Shown here in pieces: positions 9,055 through 18,783 of a stretch of DNA of 64,000 nt (the stretch's first letter is position 1; the number at the start of each line of letters is the position of its first letter). The notes beneath the pieces were generated by a model. That model was not told where the DNA came from and made no database searches. It saw nothing but the letters and a program-made list of their open reading frames with translations. A program made the translations under genes and the position numbers. The DNA comes from Astrobacterium formosum. GTDB lineage: Bacteria; Pseudomonadota; Alphaproteobacteria; Rhizobiales; Xanthobacteraceae. The stretch lies in contig JAVDCA010000006.1 in the NCBI GenBank assembly GCA_030848545.1, positions 1-64,000 on the forward strand, written 5' to 3'.

Positions 9055-11250
9055 GTGCCCGAGCCAGCTCCATCGAACGCCGACACGATCGCCGCGCCCG
9101 CTGGGGCTGCTGAACGTTTCTTGCGCGGCGTGGTCGTCGCCGCCGTGGTGTTGCCGCTCGGCATATTCATCGGCGCCTCGATTCTGTCCTATCAGGCGCA
9201 TTTCGCCGGCGCGCGCGAACGCCTCGGGCACAGCGTCGACGTCATCCATGCCCACGCCGCCAGGGTGTTCGAATCCCACCTCCTGGTCGCCGGCCAGGTC
9301 GATGCGCTTCTCCAGGGCATGGCCGACGACGATATCCGCGGACAGGCGGCAGCGCTCAATGCACGCTTCAAGCTGATTTCCGACCGCCTGCCGCAAATCG
9401 AGGACATCTGGGTCCTCGATGCCCACGGCCGGCCGCTGGTGACGGCTAATTTCATGCCCATTCCCGCCGGCCTCGATCTATCCGACCGCGACTATTTCCG
9501 CGCCCACCGGGAAGGCGCAGTGCCGCCCGGCCGCACCTATGTGAGCGAGGTGCTGCGCGGTCGCGCCAACCCCGATACGAGTTTCTTCCAACTCAGCACA
9601 CGCCGCCCCGGCCTCGCCGACCCGCAGCAGTTCAACGGCGTGACCGCGGTTTCGATCGAACCAGGCTATTTCCGCAATTTCTTCGCCCAGGCTGCGGGAA
9701 GCGGTTTCGACTCGGTCGGTCTGGTGCGGGCGGACGGTTATGTTCTCGCCCGCCACGGTACCCGGCCGGCATCGTCCGACAAACTCCCGGACGACAGCCT
9801 GCTGCTCACCGCCATCGCCCGTGAGCCGACGCGCGGTATCGTCGAGGGACGCTCGCCTTTCGACGACATCGCGCGTCTCATCGCCTATCGGCGACTGCCC
9901 GACCACGATGTCTATGTCACGCTCGGCATCGACCGCGACCGGGTTCTGCGGCAATGGATCGGCGCCATGGGAAGCCATCTCGTCTTCGGCGTGCCGGCGA
10001 CGGTCGCGCTCGTTATGCTGACCTTGATGGCACTGCAGCACACCCGCCGTGAAGCTTTGGCGCTCACGCAGTTGCGCGAGGAGGTCGTGCGGCGGGAAAA
10101 GGCCGAGGATCAGCTGCGTCAAGCCCAGAAGATGGAAGCGCTCGGCCGTCTCACCGGCGGCGTCGCCCACGATTTCAATAACCTGCTGACGATCGTCATC
10201 GGCTCCCTCGACATGCTGATGCGTCGCTGGACGGCGCCCGAACCCAGGCTCGCCCGGCTCGCCACCAATGCGCTCGACGGGGCCCATCGGGCCGCCGCAT
10301 TGACCGCGCGCCTGCTCGCCTTCGCGCGCCGCCAGCCGCTCGATCCCAAGGCCATCGACGTCAATCATCTGGTGGCCTCCACATCCGAGCTGTTCCGCCG
10401 GACGCTGGGCGAATCCATCAAGATCGAGACCGTTCTCGCCGGTGGGCTGTGGCAGACTTTCGCCGATCCCCACCAGCTCGAAGCGGCCCTTCTCAACGTC
10501 GCCGTCAATGCCCGCGACGCCATGACTGAGGGCGGGCGGCTCACCATCGAGACCGCGAACGCCCATCTCGACGACGCCTATGCGGCGACCCACAACGATG
10601 TGCGCGCCGGCCAGTACGTCATGGTGGCGGTCACCGACACCGGCCACGGCATGTCGCGCGAGGTCCTGGCGAACGCCTTCGAACCGTTCTTCACCACCAA
10701 GCCGGCGGGCCAGGGCACGGGGCTCGGCCTGAGCCAAGTCTACGGCTTCACCAAGCAGTCGGGCGGACACATCAAGATCTACAGCGAAGTCGGCCAGGGC
10801 ACGACCGTCAAGTTCTACCTGCCGCGCCATAGCGGAACGGCCGATGAGGCGGTGGCGGCGCCCGCCGCCCTCACCGCGGCGCCGACCACAGCCGGCACGA
10901 TTCTGGTCGTCGAGGACGAGGAGGGTGTGCGCCATTTCACCGTCGACACCCTGCGCGAGTTCGGCTACCGCGTCGTCGAAGCGGATGGCGCCGAGCCGGC
11001 ACTGCGGCTGCTCGACGCCGCAACGGACGTCAGCCTGATGGTCACCGACGTGATCATGCCCGGCCTCAACGGCCGCAAGCTCGCCGACGAAGCCGTACGC
11101 CGACGGCCCGGTCTGAAAGTCCTGTTCATGACCGGTTACACCAGCAATGCCATCGTCCACAACGGCATGCTCGATCCCGGCGTGGCGCTGATCTCCAAAC
11201 CCTTCACGACCAGCCAGCTCGCGGCCAAGATCGAGCAGGTGTTGAAGTAG
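9055..11250 (+). CDS. Hybrid histidine kinase with periplasmic Cache-type sensor
   Basis: This 731-residue kinase begins with GTG. A first transmembrane helix (about residues 25-45) and a second (about 310-328) flank a roughly 265-residue periplasmic region that looks like a dCache/PDC sensor (IEDIWVLDAHGRPLVTA, DLSDRDYFRAHR). HisKA follows with His372 in [11 protein letters not shown]. The HATPase_c boxes are [17 protein letters not shown] and EPFFTTKPAGQGTGLGLS. The C-terminal receiver has Asp665 in VTDVIMPG and Lys in SKPF. It begins 87 bases after the MASE4 kinase on the same strand. The ligand is not predictable from the sequence. Confidence 0.9.
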   Translation: MPEPAPSNADTIAAPAGAAERFLRGVVVAAVVLPLGIFIGASILSYQAHFAGARERLGHSVDVIHAHAARVFESHLLVAGQVDALLQGMADDDIRGQAAALNARFKLISDRLPQIEDIWVLDAHGRPLVTANFMPIPAGLDLSDRDYFRAHREGAVPPGRTYVSEVLRGRANPDTSFFQLSTRRPGLADPQQFNGVTAVSIEPGYFRNFFAQAAGSGFDSVGLVRADGYVLARHGTRPASSDKLPDDSLLLTAIAREPTRGIVEGRSPFDDIARLIAYRRLPDHDVYVTLGIDRDRVLRQWIGAMGSHLVFGVPATVALVMLTLMALQHTRREALALTQLREEVVRREKAEDQLRQAQKMEALGRLTGGVAHDFNNLLTIVIGSLDMLMRRWTAPEPRLARLATNALDGAHRAAALTARLLAFARRQPLDPKAIDVNHLVASTSELFRRTLGESIKIETVLAGGLWQTFADPHQLEAALLNVAVNARDAMTEGGRLTIETANAHLDDAYAATHNDVRAGQYVMVAVTDTGHGMSREVLANAFEPFFTTKPAGQGTGLGLSQVYGFTKQSGGHIKIYSEVGQGTTVKFYLPRHSGTADEAVAAPAALTAAPTTAGTILVVEDEEGVRHFTVDTLREFGYRVVEADGAEPALRLLDAATDVSLMVTDVIMPGLNGRKLADEAVRRRPGLKVLFMTGYTSNAIVHNGMLDPGVALISKPFTTSQLAAKIEQVLK

Positions 11251-11423
11251 ACGGCGCGGAGGATCCTGAAGCTCGGTGGCCGTCACACCGGCTTCGGCCG
11301 ATCAGTTCGGCGGTTATTCCGGGGCCGTCGCCATCGGCGCATTCACGCGTGTCTTCAACACGCTATGGCGGCGAGCCCCTCGGCTCCCCCGGAATGGCCG
11401 CATTAAGTCCACAGCATTCGGCA

Positions 11424-14099
11424 TCACTGCGCGTCGCCGAGCGCCTCGCGCACCTTGGCGGCCAGTTCGGCCTTGCGGTAGGGCTTCGTCAGCACCGTGA
11501 CGCCGGGGTCGAGCCGGCCATGATGCACGATCGCGTTTTCCGCATATCCCGTCGTGAACAGAACTTTCAGGCCCGGGCGCCGACGCCCGATCTCATCGGC
11601 GAGCTGACGGCCGTTGAGCCCACCGGGCATGATCACGTCCGTGAACAGAAGGTCGAATTGAGTTCCGGCCTCGACCAGCGCCAACGCCGCATTTCCATTG
11701 GCGGCGGCGAGCGTCGAGTAGCCGAGGCTGGCGAGCTGGGTGACCACATAGGTTCGCACCATGTCGTCGTCCTCGACCACCAGGATCGTCTCGCCGCCAC
11801 CGCGCGGGGACTCGGGCACGACGGATGCGGGGTGCACTTCCTGCTGATCGCTGCGCGGCAGGTAGAGCTTGATGGTCGTGCCCTGGCCTTCCTCGCTGTA
11901 CAGCTTGACGTGCCCACCGGACTGCTTGACGAAGCCATAGACCATGGACAGGCCGAGCCCGGTGCCTTTGCCCGGCTCCTTGGTGGTGAAGAACGGCTCA
12001 AAAACGTTGTCGATGATCGCCGGCGGAATACCCATGCCGGTGTCGCTGACGGCCACCGTGACGAAAGCTCCCGCCCGGGCGTCCGGATTGTCGTGCGCGT
12101 AGTCGCCGTCGAGAACCACGTTAGCGGTTTCAATGGTCAGCCTGCCACCGTTCGGCATGGCATCGCGGGCGTTGACCGCAAGATTGATGAGTGCGGTCGA
12201 CAACTGGCTCGGGTCGATGTCGGCCGGACAGATCTCAGCGCCCAGCACCGCCTGGATCTTGACGGTCTCGCCGAGCGTCGGCCGCAACAGGCGGGTCGTC
12301 TCGATCACGATCGTGTTGACGTCCGTACGCCGCGGCTGCAGCGCCTGCCGGCGCGCAAAGGCGAGGAGTTGCTGCGTCAATGACGAACCGCGAGTCGCGG
12401 CCTCGTCGATGAGCCGTGCGATGGCCGCGAGCTTGGGACGATCGGCGACCCCGTCGGCCAGAATCTCGATCGTCCCGGTGATTACGGTCAGGATATTGTT
12501 GAAGTCGTGGGCAACGCCGCCGGTGAGTTGGCCGATGGCGTCCATCTTCTGGGAATGGCGCAGCTGCCGCTCGGTCTCCTCCATCTTGGTGACGTCGCGG
12601 AATACGATCACCGCTCCTTTCGAGCCGCCGGGACCGGCCTCGAGCGGGCGCCCCATCATGACGAGCTGGACCAGCCGGCCGCCGTCCAGGCCGCGCACCG
12701 CCACGCCGAAATTGTCGACGTTTTCGCCTTTGACCGCACGGGCGGTCGGCCATTCTGCCACCGGGATCGGAGTCGTGCCGTCGGGCAGGAACACCTCGTA
12801 GGCATTCGCCCAGTCGTCGAGGCCGGTGTGGGCATGCTCACCGAGCAGTTCCTCGGCGGTACGGTTGGCGAAGATGACCCGGCAATTCTCGTCGACCAGC
12901 AGCACCGCATCGGCCATGCTCGCCATGATGCTGGTGAATATCTCCGCTTGGCGGCGGATCTCCGCCGTTTTTTCGGTGAGCTCGGTGACATCCCGATAGA
13001 CGATCACGGCGCCATCATAGCGGCCCTTGTCGTTGCGGATGACGCGGCCGGAGGCGACGATGCGGATGGTGTCACCGCTCGTGAGGCGTTGGCAGACGAC
13101 TTCGAGATTGTCGAAGCTCTCGCCGCGCACCGCGTGACCGATCGGACTCTCCTCCGGCGGACAGGGCGTGACACCGTCCGCACGGTAACGATGATAGTGC
13201 TCCTGCCATTCCTTGGAGCCGATTTCATAGCGTTCGCCGAACAGTGCCGTACAAGCCGGATTGGCGAACAGCGTACGGCCGGTCGGATCGAGCACGAGGA
13301 CGCCGTCCGACATGCTCGCGAGGGTCTTGTCGAGCAGCTCGGAGGAGCGTCGCGCCGCTTCCGACTTTTCGTCGAGCAGTTCGGCCATGCGGCCAAAGGC
13401 GCGCGCCAGCATTCCGATCTCGCCGCCGGCATTGACCGGAATGGCCGGTGCGGCACCGCGGCCGAACGCCTCCACCGCTGCCGTCATCTGCAGAATCGGC
13501 CGCCTCAGGCTGCGCCCGAGGAAGAAAGCGATGAGCGCCGCCGCCAGCACGGCCGCCGCACCGACGATGAGACCCCTCTGCCAGACGGATGCCGCCGGCG
13601 CGACCAGTGCCGCGTACGGGGCGGTGACGAGCACGTTCAGACGCTGCCCGCCCGGCACCTGCAGGCGGGCGGCGGCGACCCCATGAAGCGCACCGGCATG
13701 GTCGCTCACCACGCGGGGGGGCGGGACATGGTCGCCGCCCAGAACACCGACCAGTGATGGAAACTCATCCTGAAGGCGTGGCGCCGGTACCGACTCAGGC
13801 GGCACAAGATAATGCCCGCGAGCGTCAACGACGTCGACGCGCTCGGCATTCGTCCCGGCCTGCCGAAGGCCGGACACCAGGGAACGCAGGTCGGGGATGG
13901 CATCGCGCCCGCCGAATGGCCCTTCCACAAGGCGACTTTCGAGCTGGCGGGACAGGATGGCGGCATGGCGATCGAGCTGCTCCAGCCCCTGCGCCAGCAT
14001 CGCCTGTTCGGCGGCATGGGAAACGACAAACACCACCGTTCCGGCGGTCGCCACCGCCAGGCCGATCAGCGCTATCGACAGGCGGTTGAAAAGCCCCAC
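11424..14099 (-). CDS. HAMP-PAS-PAS hybrid histidine kinase
   Basis: This 891-residue protein starts with GTG. A transmembrane helix (about residues 5-27), a periplasmic domain to about 160 and a second helix precede a HAMP domain (about 190-245). Two PAS domains follow (about 255-370 and 385-500; [19 protein letters not shown] and [19 protein letters not shown]). HisKA has His531 in [11 protein letters not shown], HATPase_c has [20 protein letters not shown] and [18 protein letters not shown], and the receiver has Asp821 in FTDVIMPG. It is convergent with the Cache kinase and divergent from the small receiver protein at 14293. Confidence 0.92.
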   Translation of the reverse strand: MGLFNRLSIALIGLAVATAGTVVFVVSHAAEQAMLAQGLEQLDRHAAILSRQLESRLVEGPFGGRDAIPDLRSLVSGLRQAGTNAERVDVVDARGHYLVPPESVPAPRLQDEFPSLVGVLGGDHVPPPRVVSDHAGALHGVAAARLQVPGGQRLNVLVTAPYAALVAPAASVWQRGLIVGAAAVLAAALIAFFLGRSLRRPILQMTAAVEAFGRGAAPAIPVNAGGEIGMLARAFGRMAELLDEKSEAARRSSELLDKTLASMSDGVLVLDPTGRTLFANPACTALFGERYEIGSKEWQEHYHRYRADGVTPCPPEESPIGHAVRGESFDNLEVVCQRLTSGDTIRIVASGRVIRNDKGRYDGAVIVYRDVTELTEKTAEIRRQAEIFTSIMASMADAVLLVDENCRVIFANRTAEELLGEHAHTGLDDWANAYEVFLPDGTTPIPVAEWPTARAVKGENVDNFGVAVRGLDGGRLVQLVMMGRPLEAGPGGSKGAVIVFRDVTKMEETERQLRHSQKMDAIGQLTGGVAHDFNNILTVITGTIEILADGVADRPKLAAIARLIDEAATRGSSLTQQLLAFARRQALQPRRTDVNTIVIETTRLLRPTLGETVKIQAVLGAEICPADIDPSQLSTALINLAVNARDAMPNGGRLTIETANVVLDGDYAHDNPDARAGAFVTVAVSDTGMGIPPAIIDNVFEPFFTTKEPGKGTGLGLSMVYGFVKQSGGHVKLYSEEGQGTTIKLYLPRSDQQEVHPASVVPESPRGGGETILVVEDDDMVRTYVVTQLASLGYSTLAAANGNAALALVEAGTQFDLLFTDVIMPGGLNGRQLADEIGRRRPGLKVLFTTGYAENAIVHHGRLDPGVTVLTKPYRKAELAAKVREALGDAQ

Positions 14100-14140
14100 G
14101 CTCGACTCTTCCGCGCAATTATGACTGGGCCAAACTACGC

Positions 14141-14202
14141 AAATCTACCGTTATGGTTCTGACATATAACAAATCGTGCTGTAAGATCCGGTAGTTAGAT
14201 TT
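14141..14202. promoter_or_regulatory. AT-rich divergent promoter region with an inverted repeat
   Basis: The 193 bases between the HAMP-PAS kinase and the receiver gene are markedly more AT-rich than their surroundings. AAATCTACCG (14141-14150) is mirrored by CGGTAGTTAGATTT (14189-14202), an imperfect inverted repeat with a four-base insertion. It is a plausible regulator or promoter site for the divergent pair. No promoter boxes can be assigned with confidence. Confidence 0.35.
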
Positions 14203-14292
14203 CCAATTGCAGTACGTGAAAATACGAATTGAACATTCTTCCACACTTATCCGAAATCAGAGTGCCAGATTCGCAACCCGAGATTGACGGTC

Positions 14293-14703
14293 ATGGCCCG
14301 CATTCTTGTCATCGACGACGATAGCCTCGTGCTGTCGTCACTGCGAATTCAACTGGAGGCGAATGACCACGAGGTCATCACCGCCGACAGCGGACACGCC
14401 GGCATCACCATGGTGTCGCGCGATGCATTCGACGTCGTCATCTGCGACGTCTTCATGCCGGACATGGACGGTTTCGAGACCATCCGGGCCATTCATGAAC
14501 GCGACCCGGACGTGCCCGTGATCGTTATTTCCGGCTTCACATTCCGGCACACCACGGTGCCGACGCCGGACTTCCTGGCCATGGCGACCGAACTCGGCGC
14601 CGCTTGCAGCCTGCGCAAGCCGTTCCGGCCGAACGAGCTCCTGCGCGCCGTAAACGGTTGCCTGCGCGGTCGCGCGCCAGCCCTGGCGGCTGTCAACGGG
14701 TGA
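14293..14703 (+). CDS. Single-domain response regulator
   Basis: This is a 136-residue CheY-like receiver with no output domain. The acidic pocket is IDDD near the N-terminus, the phospho-acceptor is Asp52 in VICDVFMPDMDG, the conserved Ser lies in VIVISGF, and Lys is in SLRKPFRP. The ATG at 14293 is preferred over a TTG nine bases upstream. It is divergent from the HAMP-PAS hybrid kinase. It may be a phosphorelay intermediate for one of the neighbouring kinases, but that pairing is inferred from position only. Confidence 0.9.
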   Translation: MARILVIDDDSLVLSSLRIQLEANDHEVITADSGHAGITMVSRDAFDVVICDVFMPDMDGFETIRAIHERDPDVPVIVISGFTFRHTTVPTPDFLAMATELGAACSLRKPFRPNELLRAVNGCLRGRAPALAAVNG

Positions 14704-14710
14704 CCCCCAA

Positions 14711-15685
14711 TCAATGCTGGGGGGGCTTGACGAGAAAGTCCGCGCGGTCACCGGACTTCACGACGATGCGGACGGTGCGGCCGTCGCGATAGATCGCAAG
14801 CGGTATCTCCGCGCCGGCTGGGCCCAATGCCCAGATGCGGCGGTACATGTCGGCGAGATTATTCACCTCTCCGTTTCCCACTGCCAGTATGAGGTCGCCC
14901 GTCTCGATGCCGGCGCGGCGCGCCGGACCCTTGGCGGCTATTCCGGCGACCACCACCCGATCCTCCACCTCGGTCGCGTAGAGACCGAGCCAGGGCCGCG
15001 GCGGACCGGCCGGACGCCCATGGCTCAGAAGATCGGCGAGGACCGATTTGAGCAGGTCGATCGGCACCACCATGTTGAAATGGACCGGCCGGCCCTCGCT
15101 CGCCTGCTCGACCTGGAGGGATCCGATGCCGATGAGATCTCCGGCGGCGCCGATCACCGCCGCGCCACCCCAGTTGGGATGCGACGGCGCGGTGAAAATG
15201 GCTTCCTCCAGGAGATATTCCCAGTAACCGGCGAATTCCTGCTTGGCGACGATGTGGGCGGCGACAGCCCGGCTGCGCCCGCCGGCGCCGGCGACCACGA
15301 CCGCATCGCCGAGGCGTGTCCGGGACGAATTGCCCAACGCCAGCGAGGGGAACTCGCCATGATCGAGCACCTGAACGAGGCCGAACCCGCTCTGCTGGTC
15401 GTAGGCGAGCGCGTGGCCGGGCCGGGTGCGCCCGTCGGCGAAGCCGAGCCAGATGGTCTCGGCCTCGGTGATCAGATAGCCGATGGTCAGGACGAGTCCG
15501 TCCGGCCGGATCAGGACGCCGTGGCCGGCGCGCTGTACGCCCAGGGTCTCGACCGTGAAGGCGTTTTCCGGCACCTGGCTCCTAACGCTGACCACGGCGG
15601 AGAGTGCCAAGTCGAGATCATAACGGTAGTCTTGCGGTTTCGGCTGCGCCGACAGCGGCAATTCCCAATCACTGGAGACTGACAT
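14711..15685 (-). CDS. HtrA/Deg-like PDZ protein lacking the catalytic triad (pseudoprotease)
   Basis: This 324-residue protein has a trypsin-like fold (about residues 25-235) and a C-terminal PDZ domain (about 240-320; PWLGLYATEV, PARRAGIETGDLILAVGNGEV). Aligning by eye to HtrA, all three catalytic residues are replaced. The His motif TNNHVV reads TIGYLI (Tyr70). The Asp motif SDIAL reads SGFGL (Gly100). The Ser motif GNSGG reads PNWGG (Trp172). No signal peptide is seen at the chosen start, nor at the in-frame starts upstream, so it is probably cytoplasmic. It may be a binding scaffold. The fold is clear; the lack of activity is inferred from the substitutions. Confidence 0.85.
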   Translation of the reverse strand: MSVSSDWELPLSAQPKPQDYRYDLDLALSAVVSVRSQVPENAFTVETLGVQRAGHGVLIRPDGLVLTIGYLITEAETIWLGFADGRTRPGHALAYDQQSGFGLVQVLDHGEFPSLALGNSSRTRLGDAVVVAGAGGRSRAVAAHIVAKQEFAGYWEYLLEEAIFTAPSHPNWGGAAVIGAAGDLIGIGSLQVEQASEGRPVHFNMVVPIDLLKSVLADLLSHGRPAGPPRPWLGLYATEVEDRVVVAGIAAKGPARRAGIETGDLILAVGNGEVNNLADMYRRIWALGPAGAEIPLAIYRDGRTVRIVVKSGDRADFLVKPPQH

Positions 15686-15918
15686 TCCAGGCCTCGTTGC
15701 GCCTCTACCCCCAACCGCCAGGATACAAGCACCGGGCCAAGGAGAAAACCGGACTGCGGTCACGGGACCGGCATATGGGACTGCGGCCGCAGCGTCGCAA
15801 GCGTTGGCGCTACGGCTTGTCATCGGGGCGGGTTTTTGCTGGATTGCGGCTCGCGTGTCCGGCGGCACGCGCGCGGCCTTGACCGCGCGAGCCTCAGCCG
15901 CCCGACAAGGAGATGCGT

Positions 15919-16155
15919 ATGATTCCGTTCTTCGTGCAGATCAAATGCCAGCTCGGCCGCTCCTACGAGGTCGCAGCCGCACTGGCCGATGCGGAAATCG
16001 CTTCGGAAATCTATTCCACCGCCGGTGAGTTCGACCTGATGGTCAAATTCTATGTGGAGGCGGGCGTTGACATCGGCCATTTCGTCACCGAGAAGGTGCA
16101 GCGCCTGCCCGGCATCCAGGACACGCGCACCATCATCACCTTCAAGGCGTTTTAG
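15919..16155 (+). CDS. Stand-alone Lrp/AsnC ligand-binding (RAM) domain protein
   Basis: This 78-residue protein corresponds to only the C-terminal effector-binding domain of Lrp/AsnC regulators (VQIKCQLGRSYEVAAAL, YSTAGEFDLMVKFYV, VQRLPGIQDTRTIITF). There is no helix-turn-helix domain. AAGGAG sits six bases before the ATG at 15919 and directly abuts another ATG at 15913, so 15919 is chosen. Such proteins can form amino-acid-binding oligomers or modulate full-length Lrp proteins. The target is unknown. Confidence 0.88.
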   Translation: MIPFFVQIKCQLGRSYEVAAALADAEIASEIYSTAGEFDLMVKFYVEAGVDIGHFVTEKVQRLPGIQDTRTIITFKAF

Positions 16156-16224
16156 GTCGATCCAGGACCGTCGGCGTGCGGCTGGCACAGTCGGCTGGGC
16201 ACGCCATTCGGCCGTTCGCATGCG

Positions 16225-16252
16225 AAAAACCCCGGGCCGCTGGCCCGGGGTT
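16225..16252 (-). terminator. Rho-independent terminator of the double-barrel outer membrane protein gene
   Basis: A perfect 11-bp stem, AACCCCGGGCC (16228-16238) with GGCCCGGGGTT (16242-16252), encloses a 3-base loop. On the minus strand it is followed by TTTTT, 33 bases after the stop codon of the gene that ends at 16286. Confidence 0.9.
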
Positions 16253-16285
16253 CATTCGACGCCTCGTTTCTATGGAAATGGCGGT

Positions 16286-17617
16286 TCAGTAGCGGGAGGT
16301 CACGATCTCCGGCCCGCCGAACTTGTAGCTCAGGCCAGCTCGCACCACCGTAAAGCGGTTCTTGAACTCGACCGAGCCGCCCGGAGCCGTCAGGGTCTCC
16401 TTGCCGACATCCATATAGAGAGACTCCAGCCGGGCCGACCACTGCGATCCCAGTTCGGTCTCGATGCCGCCGCCGAAGGTCCAGCCGATTCGCGTGCCAT
16501 CGACGCTGTAGCGCGTGGCGCCGACCACGACGCTATTTTCCACATTGACGGCGGCGAGACCGCCGGTGGCGTAGAGGAACGCCGGCCCGGTTGACGTGCC
16601 GACGCGCGCCCGCGCGGTGGCATACCAGTCCGTCTCCGTGCCCGGCTGGTAGCCGGGGTTGTTCCAATTGGAATAGTTGCGGCTGAGCCCCATGTAGCCG
16701 ATGTCGCCCTCGACGCCGGCGACCCAGTTGGAGAACACCAGCATATTGTAGCCGACATGGCCGCCGCCCGCGAAGCCGGTGCCGTTGACGTCGCTTTCGC
16801 CAGTCGAGAAGGTATTGGAAGGCAGGTGCACGTTGGAGATCGCCCCGCCGAGATTGACGCCAGCATAGAAGCCAGCCCAGCGCTGCGGCGAGGACAGCGG
16901 CGCCAGGAAGATCGGCAGCTCGAAGGGCTCGCCGAACTTGTAGTTCAGGCCGGTCTTGATGACGTGGAACTGGTTGTCGTAGTTCGCCGTGAGCGTGGTA
17001 GCCGGGGCCGCAAGGCCGGCGACGTTCGAGGAGCCGAGATCCATGTAGAGGTACTCGGTCTTGGTGGTCCAGCTGCGCGACAGCTTGGTCTCGATGCCGA
17101 CGCCAGCGGTCCAGCCGGTCTCGGTCTCCTTGGTGACGGAGACCGCCGCCGGAATTCCGAACGATTCTTCCGCGTTCACCCAGGCGGCGCCGCCGGTCAC
17201 ATACAGAACCGACGGACCGGTGACGTAGCCGAGCCGGCCGCGCAGGGTCGCGTACCAGGTCGACTTGACTCCGAACGTCTGGGTCGAATCGAAATCGTTG
17301 AAAATTCGCTTGGTGCCGAGCCAGCCGAAGTCGCCTTCGATGCCGACGAGGCCTGTGGGGGAGAACTGCCAGTTGTAGCCCAGCGTGCCACCGGCGGTGA
17401 GGCCGGTATCGTTGAGATCGACCGAGCCCCCGACGACGTCGGTCGTCGCTTCCGACTGGGACAGCGAGGTTCCGTAGTAGGCGCCGACATAGAAACCGGT
17501 CCAGTTCCACACCGGTGCGGGCGGCGCCTTGACGGGCATCTTGCGCGGCAGGTCGGCAGCCTGGGCGGCCCCCGCCATCAAGACGAACGCGGCACCGAGC
17601 AGCAAAGTCCTTTTCAT
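16286..17617 (-). CDS. Outer membrane protein with two tandem Omp25/31-like beta-barrels
   Basis: After a signal peptide (AGAAQAAD, cleavage near residue 20) this 443-residue protein contains two homologous barrel modules. The first is at about residues 40-240 (WNWTGFYVGAYYG ... TGLNYKFGEPF). The second is at about 250-443 (QRWAGFYAGVNLG ... AGLSYKFGGPE). Each module repeats the landmarks GFY(V/A)G, GxLGYN-like, GIEGDFGWLG or GVEGDIGYMG, LYxTGG, and a closing YKFG. Single Omp25/31 proteins have about 200-280 residues, so this looks like an in-frame duplication. It is monocistronic with its own terminator. Role: surface porin-like barrel, substrate unknown. Confidence 0.88.
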   Translation of the reverse strand: MKRTLLLGAAFVLMAGAAQAADLPRKMPVKAPPAPVWNWTGFYVGAYYGTSLSQSEATTDVVGGSVDLNDTGLTAGGTLGYNWQFSPTGLVGIEGDFGWLGTKRIFNDFDSTQTFGVKSTWYATLRGRLGYVTGPSVLYVTGGAAWVNAEESFGIPAAVSVTKETETGWTAGVGIETKLSRSWTTKTEYLYMDLGSSNVAGLAAPATTLTANYDNQFHVIKTGLNYKFGEPFELPIFLAPLSSPQRWAGFYAGVNLGGAISNVHLPSNTFSTGESDVNGTGFAGGGHVGYNMLVFSNWVAGVEGDIGYMGLSRNYSNWNNPGYQPGTETDWYATARARVGTSTGPAFLYATGGLAAVNVENSVVVGATRYSVDGTRIGWTFGGGIETELGSQWSARLESLYMDVGKETLTAPGGSVEFKNRFTVVRAGLSYKFGGPEIVTSRY

Positions 17618-17850
17618 CACGTCCCCCGAATCCCGACGAGCACGACCCGTCGACGGAAACATAGGGAAGAGCCCTTGAGCAATCGACAACAACCCCCACC
17701 GCCGGGGGGAAACGCAGCATATTTCCGGGCCGCCGTGTTGTTTACGCCACAGGACTCGCGGGGCGCGATTACTCCATGACAATCAACGGCTTGGATGCAC
17801 AAGGCCCGCCCCAGGATGCATGGCGCAAGGACACGTCGCAACTGCTGGTT

Positions 17851-18783
17851 TCAAGGTCCCGCGGGCGGCCCTTTGATGGCGCTGCGGCGCCGGCGTTCGA
17901 TGCCGCGGCGGTGTTCGCGCCAGATCACGAACAACCCGGAGGCGACCACGATGGCGGAGCCGATGAAGACGTGCACGGTCGGCAATTCGCCGAACAGCCA
18001 GAAGCCGAACAGGAACGCCCACAGCATGGCGGTGTAGTCGAACGGCGCCACCGTCGAGGCCGGCGCCCAACGGAAACTCTCGGTCAGCAGAATATGGGAG
18101 GTGCCGCCGAGCATGCCGAGCGAGACGAGGGCGACGAGTTCGGACACGCTTGGCGTGTGCCAGGCGAAGGGCAGCGTCACGGCGCTGAAGCAGGCGGCGT
18201 AGAGCGAGAAATAGAACACGATCGAGGCGGTGGTCTCGCTGTCTGTGAGCCGGCGCGTCTGGATGACGGAGGCCGCGTTGGTGAAGCACGAGCCGAGCGC
18301 GCAGGCGGCCCCGATGGTGGTCGCCGCCGATCCGGCCGTGATCAGGTGCGAGATGTTGAGATAAGGCCACAGCATGACGATCACGCCGACGAATCCGATC
18401 GCCACCGCCGACCAGCGATAGACGTGCACCCTCTCGTTGAGAAGCAGCGCGGCCAGCGCCACGGTGAACAAGGGCGCGGCGAAGCCGATCGCGGTCGCAT
18501 CCATGAGCGGCAGGCGGGCGAGCGCCGCGAAATTGAGGAACATGCCGACGACGGAGATCAGGCCGCGGCCAAGATGACCCAGCGGCCTCTTGGTGCGCAC
18601 CACGGTATCCAGTTCGCCCCGCCAGGCATAATAGACGACGACCGGGATGATGCCGGAGACGCAGCGAAAGAAGACCGTCTCCCCGACCGGCACGCGCGTG
18701 CCCAGCCACCGGATCGCCGCCGACATGGCGGCGAACAGAAGCACGGAGACGAGCTTGAGCAGGATGGCGTGGAGAACGTTCAT
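17851..18783 (-). CDS. EamA/DMT-family transporter
   Basis: This 310-residue integral membrane protein has about ten hydrophobic helices forming two EamA repeats (about residues 5-140 and 150-290), the standard architecture of drug/metabolite exporters. Markers include FFRCVSGIIPVV, PLFTVALAALLLNERV in repeat one and APFDYTAMLWAFLFGFWLFGE in repeat two. A basic tail follows. The substrate cannot be told from the sequence. It is transcribed away from pgi. Confidence 0.9.
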   Translation of the reverse strand: MNVLHAILLKLVSVLLFAAMSAAIRWLGTRVPVGETVFFRCVSGIIPVVVYYAWRGELDTVVRTKRPLGHLGRGLISVVGMFLNFAALARLPLMDATAIGFAAPLFTVALAALLLNERVHVYRWSAVAIGFVGVIVMLWPYLNISHLITAGSAATTIGAACALGSCFTNAASVIQTRRLTDSETTASIVFYFSLYAACFSAVTLPFAWHTPSVSELVALVSLGMLGGTSHILLTESFRWAPASTVAPFDYTAMLWAFLFGFWLFGELPTVHVFIGSAIVVASGLFVIWREHRRGIERRRRSAIKGPPAGP

